The position numbers were made by a program, and so were the translations under genes. A stretch of 64,000 bases of DNA. Source: Culex pipiens pallens. Taxonomy: Eukaryota; Arthropoda; Insecta; Diptera; Culicidae. Shown here piece after piece: positions 31,901 through 40,353 of the stretch; position 1 is the stretch's first letter; the number at the start of each line of letters is the position of its first letter. The notes beneath the pieces are model-generated. The model was given only the letters and a program-made list of their open reading frames with translations. It had not been told where the DNA came from and made no database searches. The DNA lies in the NCBI RefSeq assembly GCF_016801865.2, contig NC_068939.1:124350187-124414186 (forward strand), read 5' to 3'.

Positions 31901-34157
31901 GATGCAAAAGTGTTACTCATTCGGCCTTTAATTTTCAATCGATGATACACAGCAAAAAATTGTGTAAATTTGGAAGGTGTAAAATTAAAAGATTTAATAT
32001 TAACTCAATAAAGATTGAAAAAGTGACATTATACATACGTGAAGGTACACAGCAAAAAATCCGATGGTAAAATCGCATGCAAAAACATGCACATCACCTT
32101 TGTTAGCAAAAGCATGTAATATTGTATGAGAAAACGTGTACACAAAAAGCATGTACAAAAGAAAAATAAATAAATATTGCATACCCCAAAAATAACATCA
32201 ATCTAGTGAAAGTCATATCCAGATTACCAAGTTGCGCCCCAACCGTTTCGGCTATCTCACCGTCTTGTAAATGCTGTGTTCAACGCCGATGTACGATGTA
32301 TGGGGAACGTACAGCTACATTGGTGTTGATCAAGCTTAATTTACAGCGGCGAGATAGCCGAGATGGTTGGGGCGCGGACTTGGTAATCTGGATAGGACTC
32401 TCACCAGATAGTTGTTATTTTTGGGGTGGTCATAATTAATTTATTTTTCTTTTGTACATGCTTTTTGTGTACACGTTTTCTCATACAATATTACATGCTT
32501 TTGCTCACAAAGGTGATGTGCATGCTTTTGCATGCGATTTTACACAGAATTTTTTTACTGTGATTGGAGGCTTATTTAAGAAGTTCTTTTTTGGGTGATT
32601 TTATAGTGAGGATGGCAAAAAGTGGAAAAATTACACATTTTTAGAGGTAAAATTATAGTTTTTTCAGACATAAAAGATGTGATAATTCCTAGATGTAATA
32701 TTACCATGATTTTTTTTACTGTGTATGTTGAAAACAATTGATCCAATTTCTAAAGTTAAAAAGTGAAACTCTTGCGAATTTAAAAAATAAGATTTTTTTA
32801 AATCACGAATTTCATTTTCGTAAAACTAGCTGCAATTGATAGATTTTTTGAATCACTTCAAAGTACCATCCCGGAGTGGTTCAACTTTTTCTTATAGCTT
32901 TTACAAATTATTGTAAACACATGATGATTTTTTAACTTCAACATATTTTTTTTTAACTCTGTGTTACTAATGTGCTAATTTCTCCCTTCTCTTCCAGAGG
33001 CCCGCCAGCACGGCGTCGGCTACTACGGGTTCTCAACGGACCGGGACGAGCGCAACCGGCAGCAGCTGGAGCTGGACGCGATCCGCGAGGCCACCGTGGA
33101 CGCCCAGCGCGAGAAGGAGGACCTGCGTGCCGCCCGAGACCGCATCATAGCGGACCGAGTGCGGGCTGCCAAGGCGCGGCAGCGTGCCCGGCTCGGACTG
33201 CCCCCGGAGGAGGAGGAGAAGAAACAGAAGGGCGATCCGGAAGTGGGACGAGACGAGCTGTACGACACGGAGGAGGAACGGAAACGCGCCAAGGCGGAAG
33301 CGAAGGCGAAAAAGAAGCGCGAAAAGGAGGAACGAAGGCGCGACCGGGAACGGAAGGGCCATGTGAGGCCTTGGGATGAGGGAAAGGAGCAGGATGGGGA
33401 TTCGCGCGAGTGGAAACCGGCGAAAGAGTGGCGCGTAATGTCCCAGGAAGAGTGGAACGAGATGCAACGGAAAGAGCGGAACGCCGAGTTCGCTCCACCT
33501 GTGGATTATGGTGGACCGCCACGGTGGGAACGTAATCCGCTGTTGGCGACGCAGAATAATCCGCGGATTGACGAAGCAGAGCAGAATGAGGACGAATCAG
33601 ATGAGGAGGAACAGATTGGCCCACTTCCACCAACGGGATACGCGCAAGGGATGGATTATAATCCACTTTTGATGCCACCACCGACGACGTCCGGTGGTGG
33701 GGCGGAACCGGAGGAAATCAGCATGCCGTCAATCCCAGGAATGGAAGATATTTTCCTGCCCGAAGCACCCCCAACGCGGGCGCTCTTCTTCACCACCAAG
33801 AAGAAAGAGTTTAAACGGCGAAATTACGAAACCACCGCGGAGACGGCGGAAAAACGACCCAATCTAGAGCAGCAGCAGCATCGAGTGCCGATACGGAATG
33901 AGCTTAGCGAGGATGAAGAGGAAAAGGAAGAAGAAGTTCAGCGTGGAAAGGGCGTTGAAATTGCCCCACCACCCACGTTCGATTATTACGGGCCGACGAC
34001 GGGTAAAGCGGCAAAAGCGCCGCGGAAGCCGCCAGTTTCGAAAACTACCCTCGAGGCGTCCATTGAGGCGGGGCTGAAGTTTTTGCGGAATCAATCGGAC
34101 AAGGCGGGTCCGAGTGGGGGCACGAAAAACAGGTGGACCTCGAATGCGGATTACTAG
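13864..34157 (+). CDS. CCDC174: CCDC174 orthologue (four exons, 664 residues)
   Basis: The coding sequence joins 13,864-13,905, 13,967-14,424, 14,492-14,826 and 32,998-34,157, all with GT-AG introns and a continuous frame (1,992 nt plus stop). Recognition rests on conserved blocks in family order: LLSLKAELLRKQEE near the N-terminus, YLGRSRKCPRKELDEM at the exon 2/3 junction, VHYSDVLFDEARQHGVGYYGF spanning the exon 3/4 junction, then a long charged helix, IGPLPP, and KERNAEFAPPVDY. By family knowledge, CCDC174 (DUF4078) is a nuclear protein associated with the spliceosome and exon-junction complex. The product is longer than the human protein (467 residues) owing to acidic and serine-rich insertions. 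The start ATG gives a short 14-residue first exon ending MNDPNKKIEIDKSS. The 18.2-kb third intron is unusually transposon-laden. Confidence 0.93.
13967..14424 (+). CDS. CCDC174: CCDC174 exon 2
   Basis: The acceptor is TCATTCAACCAG; the exon starts at LLSLKAELLRKQEE. It ends two bases into a leucine codon before GTAAGA. It carries a serine-rich acidic stretch (about SSEEESDPSSSDEED), a plausible phosphorylation-prone region. Confidence 0.92.
14492..14826 (+). CDS. CCDC174: CCDC174 exon 3
   Basis: The acceptor TTTCTAG joins C to CT to complete the leucine codon and give LVEYTDYLGRSRKCPRKEL. The donor GTGAGT at 14,827 follows one base of a glutamate codon. It includes a glycine/serine run and the conserved FREMREQW helix. 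Confidence 0.93.
14960..15126. repeat. 9-bp satellite (TTTAAAGAA)n, left segment
   Basis: About 18 units. The array is cut by a foldback element at 15,127 and resumes at 18,060, so left and right segments were one array. Confidence 0.95.
15127..18059. mobile_element. large foldback element, copy 1 (interrupted)
   Basis: Terminal sequence GAGCAATTCTCT at the left and AGAGAACTGCTC at the right, with inverted arms of about 0.95 kb meeting near 16,090. The arms are nearly identical: the 100-codon frames at 15,420-15,722 (plus) and 16,472-16,774 (minus) give the same peptide. GAAT flanks both ends, a 4-bp duplication (ambiguous because the host is a 9-bp satellite). Minus the retroposon at 16,956-17,933 and its duplicated target, the element is 1,932 bp, matching copy 2 at 56,143-58,073. 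No transposase frame is visible. Confidence 0.88.
16956..17933 (+). mobile_element. non-autonomous I-like retroposon with tandem 5' monomers
   Basis: Flanked by a perfect 23-bp direct repeat (16,933-16,955 and 17,934-17,956) that occurs once in the other foldback copy, so it is a target duplication. The 5' part contains two full and one partial tandem monomer of about 115 bp, each starting TGCTTCTGGGGACGCGCAG (17,041; 17,154; 17,271). The 3' part contains GGCGCCGGTATTGAT and CAATAACGGAGTAGCA and ends in a short TATGCTTATGCTATGC tail. The same architecture occurs at 54,382-55,322. No reverse transcriptase or gag frame is present. Confidence 0.82.
18060..18873. repeat. 9-bp satellite (TTTAAAGAA)n, right segment
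   Basis: About 90 units with only rare variants (near 18,481 and 18,762-18,785). Long frames such as (KEF)n, (LKN)n and (NSL)n in every reading frame are repeat artefacts, not genes. Confidence 0.97.
18874..20088. other. intron DNA, no gene seen
   Basis: Non-coding with a short (GAC)n run at about 19,340-19,357. No inverted repeats or conserved frames were noticed. Confidence 0.5.
20089..20574 (-). CDS. small secreted cysteine-rich protein, three exons, nested antisense in CCDC174 intron 3
   Basis: Exons on the minus strand are 20,574-20,556, 20,497-20,418 and 20,355-20,089, joined at GTGAGT/CAG and GTAAGA/CCAG sites, giving 121 residues. The N-terminus MLALLQISVVLLALSATSGG is a convincing signal peptide (hydrophobic core about residues 2-15, likely cleavage near the AADA region). 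The mature part has ten cysteines, including C-x3-C at its start, a CSC pair and AC-x2-C, which suggests a disulfide-stabilised extracellular protein. I do not recognise the family. The compact introns (58 and 62 bp) and TATA box support a real gene. It lies wholly inside the CCDC174 third intron on the opposite strand. Confidence 0.75.
20617..20623 (-). promoter_or_regulatory. TATA box of the nested secreted-protein gene
   Basis: Minus-strand TATAAAA lies 43-49 bases upstream of the ATG at 20,574. With a usual 25-31-base offset, transcription would start near 20,592, leaving a short leader of about 20 bases. Confidence 0.6.
20624..21872. other. intron DNA with no clear gene
   Basis: Contains a short motif-rich patch at 21,062-21,165 with repeated CCCGGGAAA and TTTCCCGGG, likely a repeat fragment. 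The frame at 20,547-20,825 has no start context or family features. Confidence 0.45.
21891..23056 (+). mobile_element. retroposed sequence with poly(A) and 18-bp target duplication
   Basis: The 18-bp sequence AATTTCAATATCGGTTTT occurs at 21,873-21,890 and again at 23,057-23,074, directly after a run of about 16 A. The 1.17-kb insert has no long frame and reads like an untranslated mRNA segment. It could be a retrocopy of a host 3' UTR or non-coding RNA, or an unrecognised poly(A) SINE or LINE tail. A palindromic MITE (22,484-22,627) lies inside. Confidence 0.75.
22484..22627. mobile_element. palindromic MITE, GGTCCTATAAAC family
   Basis: Inverted arms share AAAAGGTCCTATAAACAAAA and TTTTTGCTTTTTGGGTGTTT around a short GC-richer loop. 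Closely related to 23,472-23,627 and sharing the GGTCCTATAAAC block with 5,845-5,989. Confidence 0.85.
23472..23627. mobile_element. palindromic MITE, second intronic copy
   Basis: Both ends read CTGGAGTTTTTTT inward. The arms share CCAATAAACCAAATTT and TTTTTGCTTTTTGAGTGTTT-like sequence with the copy at 22,484. Confidence 0.85.
23870..25619. mobile_element. diverged copy of the large foldback element
   Basis: The right arm (about 24,700-25,619) follows copy 1 and copy 2 in order: the GCGTAATATTGAATGTTTG centre, CTGAGATATCGACGTT, ACTTTGCCGAAGACACC, and the terminal CAGAGAATTGCTC. The left arm (about 23,870-24,640) is heavily decayed and cannot be bounded exactly. Confidence 0.7.
26096..27298 (+). 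CDS. retrotransposon gag-like ORF1 protein with N-terminal WW domain
   Basis: A 400-residue frame from the first ATG (ACGGCCATGG context). Residues 9-38 fit a WW domain: W11, DGR at 18-20, the aromatic run FYWN at 22-25, W33 (22 residues after W11) and P36 in WEKP. This resembles the PRPF40/TCERG1 class. A lysine/asparagine-rich linker follows, then a PRE_C2HC-type region (about 205-287, including VVMRGLP). Three zinc knuckles come next: C-x2-C-x4-H-x4-C from residue 288, C-x2-C-x3-H-x4-C, and C-x2-C-x3-H-x6-C. The knuckle arrangement is typical of Jockey-clade gag, an RNA-binding nucleocapsid-like protein. The WW domain is not something I associate with these gags. The frame ends early; the usual C-terminal helix appears in another frame. 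Confidence 0.88.
   Translation: MAAAATAESEWTEHRAEDGRPFYWNAAMKKSVWEKPDGFQPKTQAVTGMEVEDSEGGGEDGGEFRPVIKVRRRKAKEEINDGNGQEVEKLLSNNKFSPLAEKSNNNNNANPAAEKTTPVVPAPGKSAGEKKQPPLVVKETSFARLAKVMSTCDVQPEHKLTRYGTKITCFSSDDFDTVQAHLKKNKVQFYTHGKRSARPHRVVMRGLPNAEPDYVKELLKTEHQLDVLAVHAIRRKQQLPVIDETPFIVLFPKGHTSLKELSSKVKKVGPVVVRWVAYRNKEPHVTQCKNCLQFGHGTSNCHLKPRCSSCGGAHSTEKCKAEETEAKKCVNCSGSHEGLDRSCPKRAQFIQSRQQASTPKPPAWKKDKQSPAVAAFTATWSGAVRRDGRKTSSSRRKKSR
27299..27476 (+). pseudogene. gag C-terminal segment in the +1 frame
   Basis: The frame shifted by +1 from ORF1 encodes LYSESELWSIYREYRGRL then CKTPEEQIDVIAHLL and stops at 27,474-27,476. The pattern matches the conserved C-terminal helix of Jockey-type gag, so ORF1 seems to have been continuous with it. 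A frameshift somewhere in 27,240-27,298 (which holds an AAAAA run) separates them. A programmed frameshift is possible but unproven. Confidence 0.55.
27624..29385. other. intron DNA, no gene seen
   Basis: Mixed composition with CT-rich runs near 28,265-28,290. Short frames only; no repeat boundaries recognised. Confidence 0.45.
29390..30360. mobile_element. decayed foldback-family fragments
   Basis: Contains AGTGTCTTCGGCAAAGTTGT, TTTGGCAGCTGTCCATACAA, CGATCTTTTCGAAAACAA and GAAGACACCAAATCGATTC, all landmarks of the large foldback arms, in roughly the same order but degraded. A C13 homopolymer lies at about 30,106-30,118. Confidence 0.55.
30361..32046. other. intron DNA, no gene seen
   Basis: AT-rich. 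The short frames are not gene-like. A (TG)n run is at about 31,420-31,433. The 31,620-32,000 part vaguely resembles foldback-arm sequence. Confidence 0.4.
32047..32572. mobile_element. palindromic element with tRNA-like segments in its arms
   Basis: Long inverted arms (about 125 bp, ACACAGCAAAAAATCCGATG at the left) enclose an inner inverted repeat. Its right limb (32,344-32,398) reads GCGAGATAGCCGAGATGGTT then GGGGCGCGGACTTGGTAATC, resembling the 5' half of a tRNA-Ser or tRNA-Leu with a TAGCCGAG-type A-box. The left limb (about 32,215-32,265) is its complement. One arm end recurs at 51,500-51,565. Confidence 0.75.
32573..32997. other. intron end with repeat fragments
   Basis: Contains a fragment near 32,640-32,725 (ATGTAATATTACCATGATTT before TTTTTACTGTG) related to sequence at 52,675-52,760, then the branch and polypyrimidine region of the CCDC174 exon 4 acceptor. 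Confidence 0.4.
32998..34157 (+). CDS. CCDC174: CCDC174 exon 4 (terminal)
   Basis: The polypyrimidine acceptor TCTTCCAG precedes AG, which completes GAG; the exon begins EARQHGVGYYGF. It encodes the charged coiled-coil region (repeated R/K/E runs), EWKPAKEWRVMSQEEW, EFAPPVDY, a proline-rich stretch and a stop at 34,155-34,157. Confidence 0.95.
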
Positions 34158-34194
34158 TGAGAGATAGTGCATGGGTGTGAATGAGTTGGAATGA

Positions 34195-34200
34195 AATAAA
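34195..34200 (+). terminator. CCDC174: CCDC174 polyadenylation signal
   Basis: AATAAA, 38 bases after the CCDC174 stop codon. This is the first canonical hexamer downstream, implying a very short 3' UTR. Confidence 0.75.
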
Positions 34201-35181
34201 CAGGATTGTAAATTTGGATTCATTTTGTTTTAATCTTTTTGTCTGAAACCCCTGAAACACCAAAAGAATCATCCCAACCTTTTTTTTACAACCCGTCAAA
34301 TTATTTAAAAAAAATGGTACTTTTGAATGTTGAATGTTTACTCGGCGTGTAGTACTAACATTTCCTAAATTTTCATCAAGTTTGGTTAAGCACAGGCGAA
34401 GTTACAGGGCAAAATGTAAACAAAAATGTGCAAATTTTCGGGAAATAAACCTGTTTTGAAAGACTCTTAAAAATTACCTAAACTATTTTATTAAAACAGA
34501 AATTCATTGTTTAAAATGTAAAACTTGAACAAGAGCCTTTGTGAATAAAATTGAGGGTTGGAACAGTTTTTTGACCTGGGTTTATGAACAACGAGTGTCA
34601 GGAAATCCTTATTTTTAATCAAAACAAAAGTAAACAGTAAAAACCTAAAACCTAATGGCTGTTCAAAAATGTGGCAAAACGATGTAGTTTTCGCAATTTT
34701 TTTTTCGCGATTTCAGAGCTTTGCGCCTGTTTTAAAATAGTAAAAGGGCAAATTTTGGTCTAAGCAATTTTCTACGAAATCGGTCTTTTTTATTAAATTT
34801 TAATTTTAGTATTTTTAGTTTGTTCGTATAATTTTCCATACAAATTTGGCAAAAATCTGTATCTTTTGAAAGAATTTTTTGATCGCTTTGGTGTCTTCGG
34901 CAAAGTTGTAGGTATGAAAAACGACTACATTGAAAAAAAATATACACGGTAATTTTTTTGTGGTTTTTAATTTTACTTTTTGTCACTAAAACTTGATTTC
35001 CAAAAAAAAAAAAAAATTAATATGTTTAAGGGGACATTAAATGCCAACTTTTCAGAAATTTCCAGATCGGGCAAAAAATCTTAGACTGAGTTATGAATTT
35101 TTGAATCAATAACGATTATTAAAAAAATCGAAATAATGGTCGCAAAAATTTTACAACTTCATTTTTCGATGTAAAATCAAA

Positions 35182-37370
35182 TAAAATCCATCCATCCGAA
35201 GCGGAACAGCATTTGAAAATTACCATCTCTGATTCTGCTCAAATTTGGCAGAGCTGTTAAGACTATCAAAACATGCAAAAATCCTGAATTTCATCCAAAT
35301 CGGACCACCCCCTCCATTTTTGTACCCTCCCAAAATATCGACTTTTTGGCGATTTTTGAGTGAAACCCCTATCTTCAAGCGAAGATAACTCAGGAACCAC
35401 AAATCTTAGAGGGGCGGTCATAGACTCAATTTTGAAGGAAATTGGACGTAGAATCCATTTCCGTGATCAAAATTTAGATTAAAATATGTTTTCTACCTGT
35501 ATTGCGCAATTGAAAACTTTAAATGGCCGTATCTCAAATCAGCCCTATTTATTTTTTTAATTCGACCTCACCATCGTATTCCCCGGCCAATTTTACATAA
35601 AAATCACTTATCGACAAAAAGGAATATGTTTCGTTCCAGAGATATCGAATTTTAAAGTTTTGAGTATTTGAGATTACCTAAATTAGCTACACTCGCCGCA
35701 TATGCTAGAAGCACTCAGTCGTGCTGATCAATAATTACTACCTGGTGTTCTGTAAGATGAATTATTTTTATAATTTTATACGATTTTGAGATAATCAATA
35801 CCTTGAACAATCTATTTTTTGTTTAAGGAATATTTATTGGGTAATTTTTAATGCACTGTTTTTCCTGATCTCAGTGTCATTGAACCATATTAAGTAAAAT
35901 TTGAACTTTTAATATTTATTTGCAAATGCTATAGAGTTTTTACAATACAATTTTCAAAAATTTATCATTTTTCTATTATTTTCATATTTTTCCTAATTCC
36001 TCATTTCTTCCCACTTTATCAAATTATTTCTTTTATTTCTTCTTTTATTTGAAGCGAGAACAAATGTAGAGCTGGCTGTAGTAGATGAAATAATTCTCAT
36101 GGGTTCTAGAGCTTTTGCCATGTGCGGTAGCGAAATAGTGCCATTCAGCAAAAACCCCAAAATCTGCCTTACGGTTTGAAAGATTGATCATATTAAACCG
36201 ATTTTTATATTGTGAGCCAGTTTCATCTGAATAATTGATGATTTTTTTCAATTCTGGTGCATTGAATTTCAAAAACAAAACCATGTACTTCTGATACATG
36301 TGGACAGCAGCTGTATCGTCATCCAAGATTTCGAAATGATTGACAAACAAAAAAAAAAAGATTATTGTTCGGACGGTGTCGAAATCAACACAACTGAATT
36401 TGATCTTAATCAGGGTATAAATCAGATGAATCTTTGTGACATTTTTCAGTTTTATACTTTCCAGAAATCCCCATGCTTTACGAGAGTTTTATTTAAGTTA
36501 ATTCATAATTTTTAACACGATAATGTATCGTACACTTTTTCTTAAGTGTTACTTACAAGATCAATTGCAATTTCCTGCTAGCTCTGCGGGAATTCCATTC
36601 TGCCCTGTATTGCGTGTCGTTCTTGCTCTGTCCTGTGGGCTAATTTGTTAATGATTATTTGGGATGTTTTATTTTGGATCCAACTGTAATTTTTCGTTAT
36701 GTTTAAATCCTTGACCTGGTGCACAGTTTATACTAACAGGCTATCGTAACCAATAAAACAACAAATTACAATTACAATTACAATGAAATCTTATTTCAAT
36801 AAATAATCAGGTAGCAGTTATTGATCAGCGCCCGAGTGCTTCTAGCAGATGCAGCGAATAAAGCTAATTTAGATAATCTCAAACTTTAAAATTCGATATC
36901 TCTGGAACGAAACATATTCCTTTCTGGCGATAAGTGATTCTTATGTAAAATTGGCCGGGGAATACGATGGTGAGGTCAAATTAAAAAAATAAATAGGGCT
37001 GTTTTGAGATACGGCCATTTAAAGTTTTCAATTGCGCAATACAGGTAGAACAAATATTTTAATCTAAATTTTGATCACGGAAATGGATTCTACGTCCAAT
37101 TTCCTTCAAAATTGAGTCTAAGACCGCCCCTCTAAGATTTGTGGTTCCTGAGTTATCTTCGTTTGAAGATAGGGGTTTCACTCAAAAATCGCCAAAAAGT
37201 CGATATTTTGGGAGGGTACAAAAATGGAGGGGGTGGTCCGATTTGGATGAAATTCGGGATTTTGGCATATTTTGATAGTCTCAACAGCTCTGCCAAATTT
37301 GAGCAGAATCGGAGATGGTAATTTTCAAATTTGCATTTTTTCTTGCACACTTCAGGTGGAATGACCCAAA
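35182..37370. mobile_element. second foldback family with transposase remnant in its loop
   Basis: Inverted arms of about 540 bp (35,211-35,752 and 36,809-37,336). The 60-codon frames at 35,220-35,402 (minus) and 37,139-37,321 (plus) give almost the same peptide, so the arms are highly similar. The roughly 1-kb loop carries a minus-strand coding remnant. The element sits inside an older foldback arm. Exact termini and target duplication were not resolved. Confidence 0.8.
36045..36350 (-). pseudogene. transposase-like domain remnant
   Basis: This 101-residue frame includes VNHFEILDDDTAAVHMYQ, NYSDETGSQYKNRFNMINL and DFGVFAEWHYFATAHGK. The pattern of an acidic residue followed by QYKN, then NLxxxxxDFG and AEWHxxAT-HGK, matches a domain I recall from a widespread arthropod repeat-encoded protein family, where HGK is normally followed by G-x-CDG. 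Here homology stops right after HGK, so the frame is truncated. Assignment to a named superfamily is not possible from memory, and the DDE role of the acidic residues is inference. Confidence 0.6.
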
Positions 37371-37984
37371 GGCAATCAAAAAGTAGTTTAGTGAAATTTT
37401 GAGAAAGTGCACCGTTTTCAAGTTATAGACATTTTGAGGTAACTTTTATGAAAATAGTCGCAGTCATTATTTTTTTTAAATAAGTGACATGATGCCCACC
37501 TTTGATAAAAATATTTTTGAAAAGCTGAGAAAATTCTCTATAAATTGCTTTTTTGAACTTTGATAGGAACTTAAGCTGCTGAGATAAAGCCATGCAAAGA
37601 TTTAAAAAGAGGAAAATTGATGTTGGTGCTCTGGTGCACCATTTTGAAAAATAAAAACCGTAAAATAAATCAAAGCTAGGTAAACATTTCAAATTTAATT
37701 TGCTAAGAGCCCTTGCACAGAAGGGTCCCAATGAATCGTGAAGATTTTTTTTGTTCATCTAAAATGCGTATCGGTTTTGCTTGTAAAAATAGTGTTAATT
37801 TTCCCAAAAATAGCCGATTTTTGTTTACGTTTTGGTTTGTAAAAAACTCGTACTTCATCAATGTGGCTGAAATTTGGCCACAAGTTAATTTATACATATG
37901 TTTCATAAACATCTGCAAAAAGAACCAGTTTAAAAATATTGTCACATCTCCGAGATCTCGATTAGAGGGTTAAGTTACCAAGCT

Positions 37985-38058
37985 GTGGTGGCCGAGGCAG
38001 TTAATTCATTCACATAGTTGAATAGAGGTCCCTGGTTTGATTCTCTCAGTCGACACTT
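37985..38058 (+). repeat. tRNA-like segment (SINE head fragment)
   Basis: GTGGTGGCCGAGGCAGTTAA supplies an A-box (TGGCCGAGGCAG), and CCTGGTTTGATTCTCTCAG a B-box (GGTTTGATTCT), 46 bases apart. No stable acceptor stem is formed, so it is a tRNA-derived repeat rather than a functional tRNA. Confidence 0.5.
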
Positions 38059-38061
38059 TTT

Positions 38062-38239
38062 GTACACTCAACCCCCGGTGGTTGGTCACTTTTTCGTTTG
38101 ACACTTTTTTAGTTTGTACCCCGTCGGTTTGACAAAGTCAAACTAATAAATGGCGAACTGTCTCTTTTACACGGGACTCACACATACTATCAAACAACAC
38201 GACAACAGTTGGTGTCAAACCATTGGGGTTTCAGTGTAC
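38062..38239. mobile_element. 178-bp MITE, GTACACT termini
   Basis: Imperfect terminal inverted repeats: GTACACTCAACCCCCGGTGG at the left and the complement of GGTACACTGAAACCCCAATG at the right. Subterminal GTTTGACAC motifs in both orientations. Non-coding. Confidence 0.7.
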
Positions 38240-40040
38240 CATTATTCTCCCGGATCGAACTTCTCTCAAGCGATTGCTTTCCTTTTTGACTTTCCTTGTT
38301 GTTTTTTTTAGAAACCCTGGTGATCATGCATTTTTTCTCTTGCCTACTGTTATATCAAAATTTATCTCTAGAAGGAAGCAAAGGAAGTATTTTGAAGAAT
38401 CATCGTTGCGGTTAAATGTTATGCAGTAGTCTTGGCCAATAAAAAGAAGGGGAATCTACATACGATGCTACATCCAAACTTAAGCGGCCTTTTTTTAACT
38501 AATTTGTCAGAGGCTTTGCAAATGGATGTCAGACAGCCCATGAGATCTCAGTTCAATAAAATTTGCAGTAATTCTATTTTTTACTCATACAAAACCATAT
38601 GTCACTCTTTAGTATATCGTCGCGTGTGTGATATCATGTGAAACGATTGATTTAGGTTTTTCATTATTCTTCGTGAAAAAACTATCAAAACTTCGCCCTA
38701 ATTAGACCGCCCAAACTTGATCCGAGTCGCTTAGCCGCGGCGTATAACTTTAGTGTTATAAACACGTTGATGAGTTTGAGAGTGCCTCATCATCATCATC
38801 ATCGCCGTCGTCGTCACACCATTCACGACGTTGTGGTTTGGTGCAGTAAATACTGCATTGTCGGTCCATATCCGAGGGAGCAAACAGTTTTTGCCTGACA
38901 TAATTATGCCGGTTTGGTGTCGTAGGACATGGTCGTCCTCCTTCTAAGCATAAGTGGAAGAGAGAGAGAGGAAAAAATGTGTCGTTTGAGGAACACAGTT
39001 TTACGATAATGATCCACCATAATAAAAGTAACAACGTTTCCCATAAAGTGTTCCTTGAAGGTTATGGTATGTCTTCGAGGAAATTGACCTAGATCGGTGC
39101 TCGTGTGTGACTGTAAGTGTGGAGTTGATGCTGGATAAAAGGTGCGATATGATGATATGCTGCAATTTACATACGCAATATGGACAATTAAAAAAATTAA
39201 ATGCAGAAAGATGAGGCTTAGTCGAATTTAATTTACAGCAATAACAAAATCTTGATTGCAACATCTTTTTGAGTTGTGTAATTTCTAAGTAAAATTTAGA
39301 TCAATTTATAAAACGGGATGACTCCTTCGTTTAATAGAAGAGAGTTATACATTAGAGTTTGAACAAATTACCACTGCTGCCTAATTTGGGGGGAAACCCC
39401 TCAAGCAAAGTGGCGACGACTTCCAATTCCGCTCGCTAATGGATAAGATAAGGCGTCACACGGGTAAAGTGCTATTAGAATGTTTCGCAGCAATATCATC
39501 AACCGATTCAATTTGGCTTTTAGTTTTAGCGACCGAAAGACGCTAAATTTCTGCCTTCCAGGAAGATCTGAAAATTTAATGAATTTGATGGCTGAATCGC
39601 TTGGAGCTGTGTAATTTGATGTAACTTATTTATAAATGTCTACATTCTAACGATGAAGAAATGACAAACTTGAAATAAATGTTGCCTTCAAAACTGAACA
39701 TGCCATGGTTTTCCAATTAACAAACACAACTGTGATAAAAAAATCGCCCCTCAGCCAAAACTCGTCGCTCGGTCAATAAATTTGCTGCCTCATTGCTGGA
39801 CCAATAAATTAATCAACGAAATATTTGAGGAAAATAGTCCAGCGTAGTATAGAGTATGTGAAGTGAGTGTGAAAACATAAATGTCGACCCCGCGGGAATG
39901 CTTCATCAGTCATCCTCTCGCACCAGAGTTGTCCCTCTCTGTGGAAGTTGTTGGCGCGGAATGCATGAAGAGAATGAGAAAAAAAAGAAACATTGAACTT
40001 TGAAGTACTTTTCTTAAATATAATTCTTGTTTCTGATGAC
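38240..40040. other. intergenic DNA, no gene seen
   Basis: Balanced to AT-rich unique-looking DNA with a (CAT/CGT)-type run near 38,788-38,815. Frames are short and without recognisable domains. Confidence 0.45.
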
Positions 40041-40282
40041 AAATTAACAAATTAACAAATTAACAAATTAACAAATTAACAAATTAACAAATTAACAAAT
40101 TAACAAATTAACAAATTAACAAATTAACAAATCAACAAATTAACAAATTAACAAATTAACAAATTAACAAATTAACAAATTAACAAATTAACAAATTAAC
40201 AAATTAACAAATTAACAAATTAACAAATTAACAAATTAACAAATTAACAAATTAACAAATTAACAAATTAACAAATTAACAA
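40041..40282. repeat. 8-bp satellite (ACAAATTA)n
   Basis: About 30 head-to-tail units with one visible variant near 40,131. Confidence 0.97.
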
Positions 40283-40283
40283 T

Positions 40284-40353
40284 TAATTAATGAATCAATG
40301 AATCAATGAATCAATGAATCAATGAATCAATGAATCAATGAATCAATGAATCA
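40284..40353. repeat. 8-bp tandem repeat (TGAATCAA)n
   Basis: About eight perfect units directly abutting the ACAAATTA array through a short transitional ATTAATTAATGAA sequence. Confidence 0.95.

Larger units (their letters stand above)
14827..32997 (+). other. CCDC174: CCDC174 intron 3, 18.2 kb
   Basis: Exceptionally large beside the gene's other introns (61 and 67 bp). Almost all of the excess is explained by satellite, foldback, retroposon and gag-only insertions plus an antisense gene, each listed separately. Confidence 0.9.
34761..37670. mobile_element. left arm of a large foldback element, split by another foldback
   Basis: 34,761-35,181 follows the left arm from AGCAATTTTCTACGAAATCG to TTTTTCGATGTAAAATCAAA. 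The arm resumes at about 37,371 with AATCAAAAAGTAGTTTAGTG and continues to about 37,670. The interruption is the 2.2-kb element at 35,182-37,370. The right arm is absent. Confidence 0.7.
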
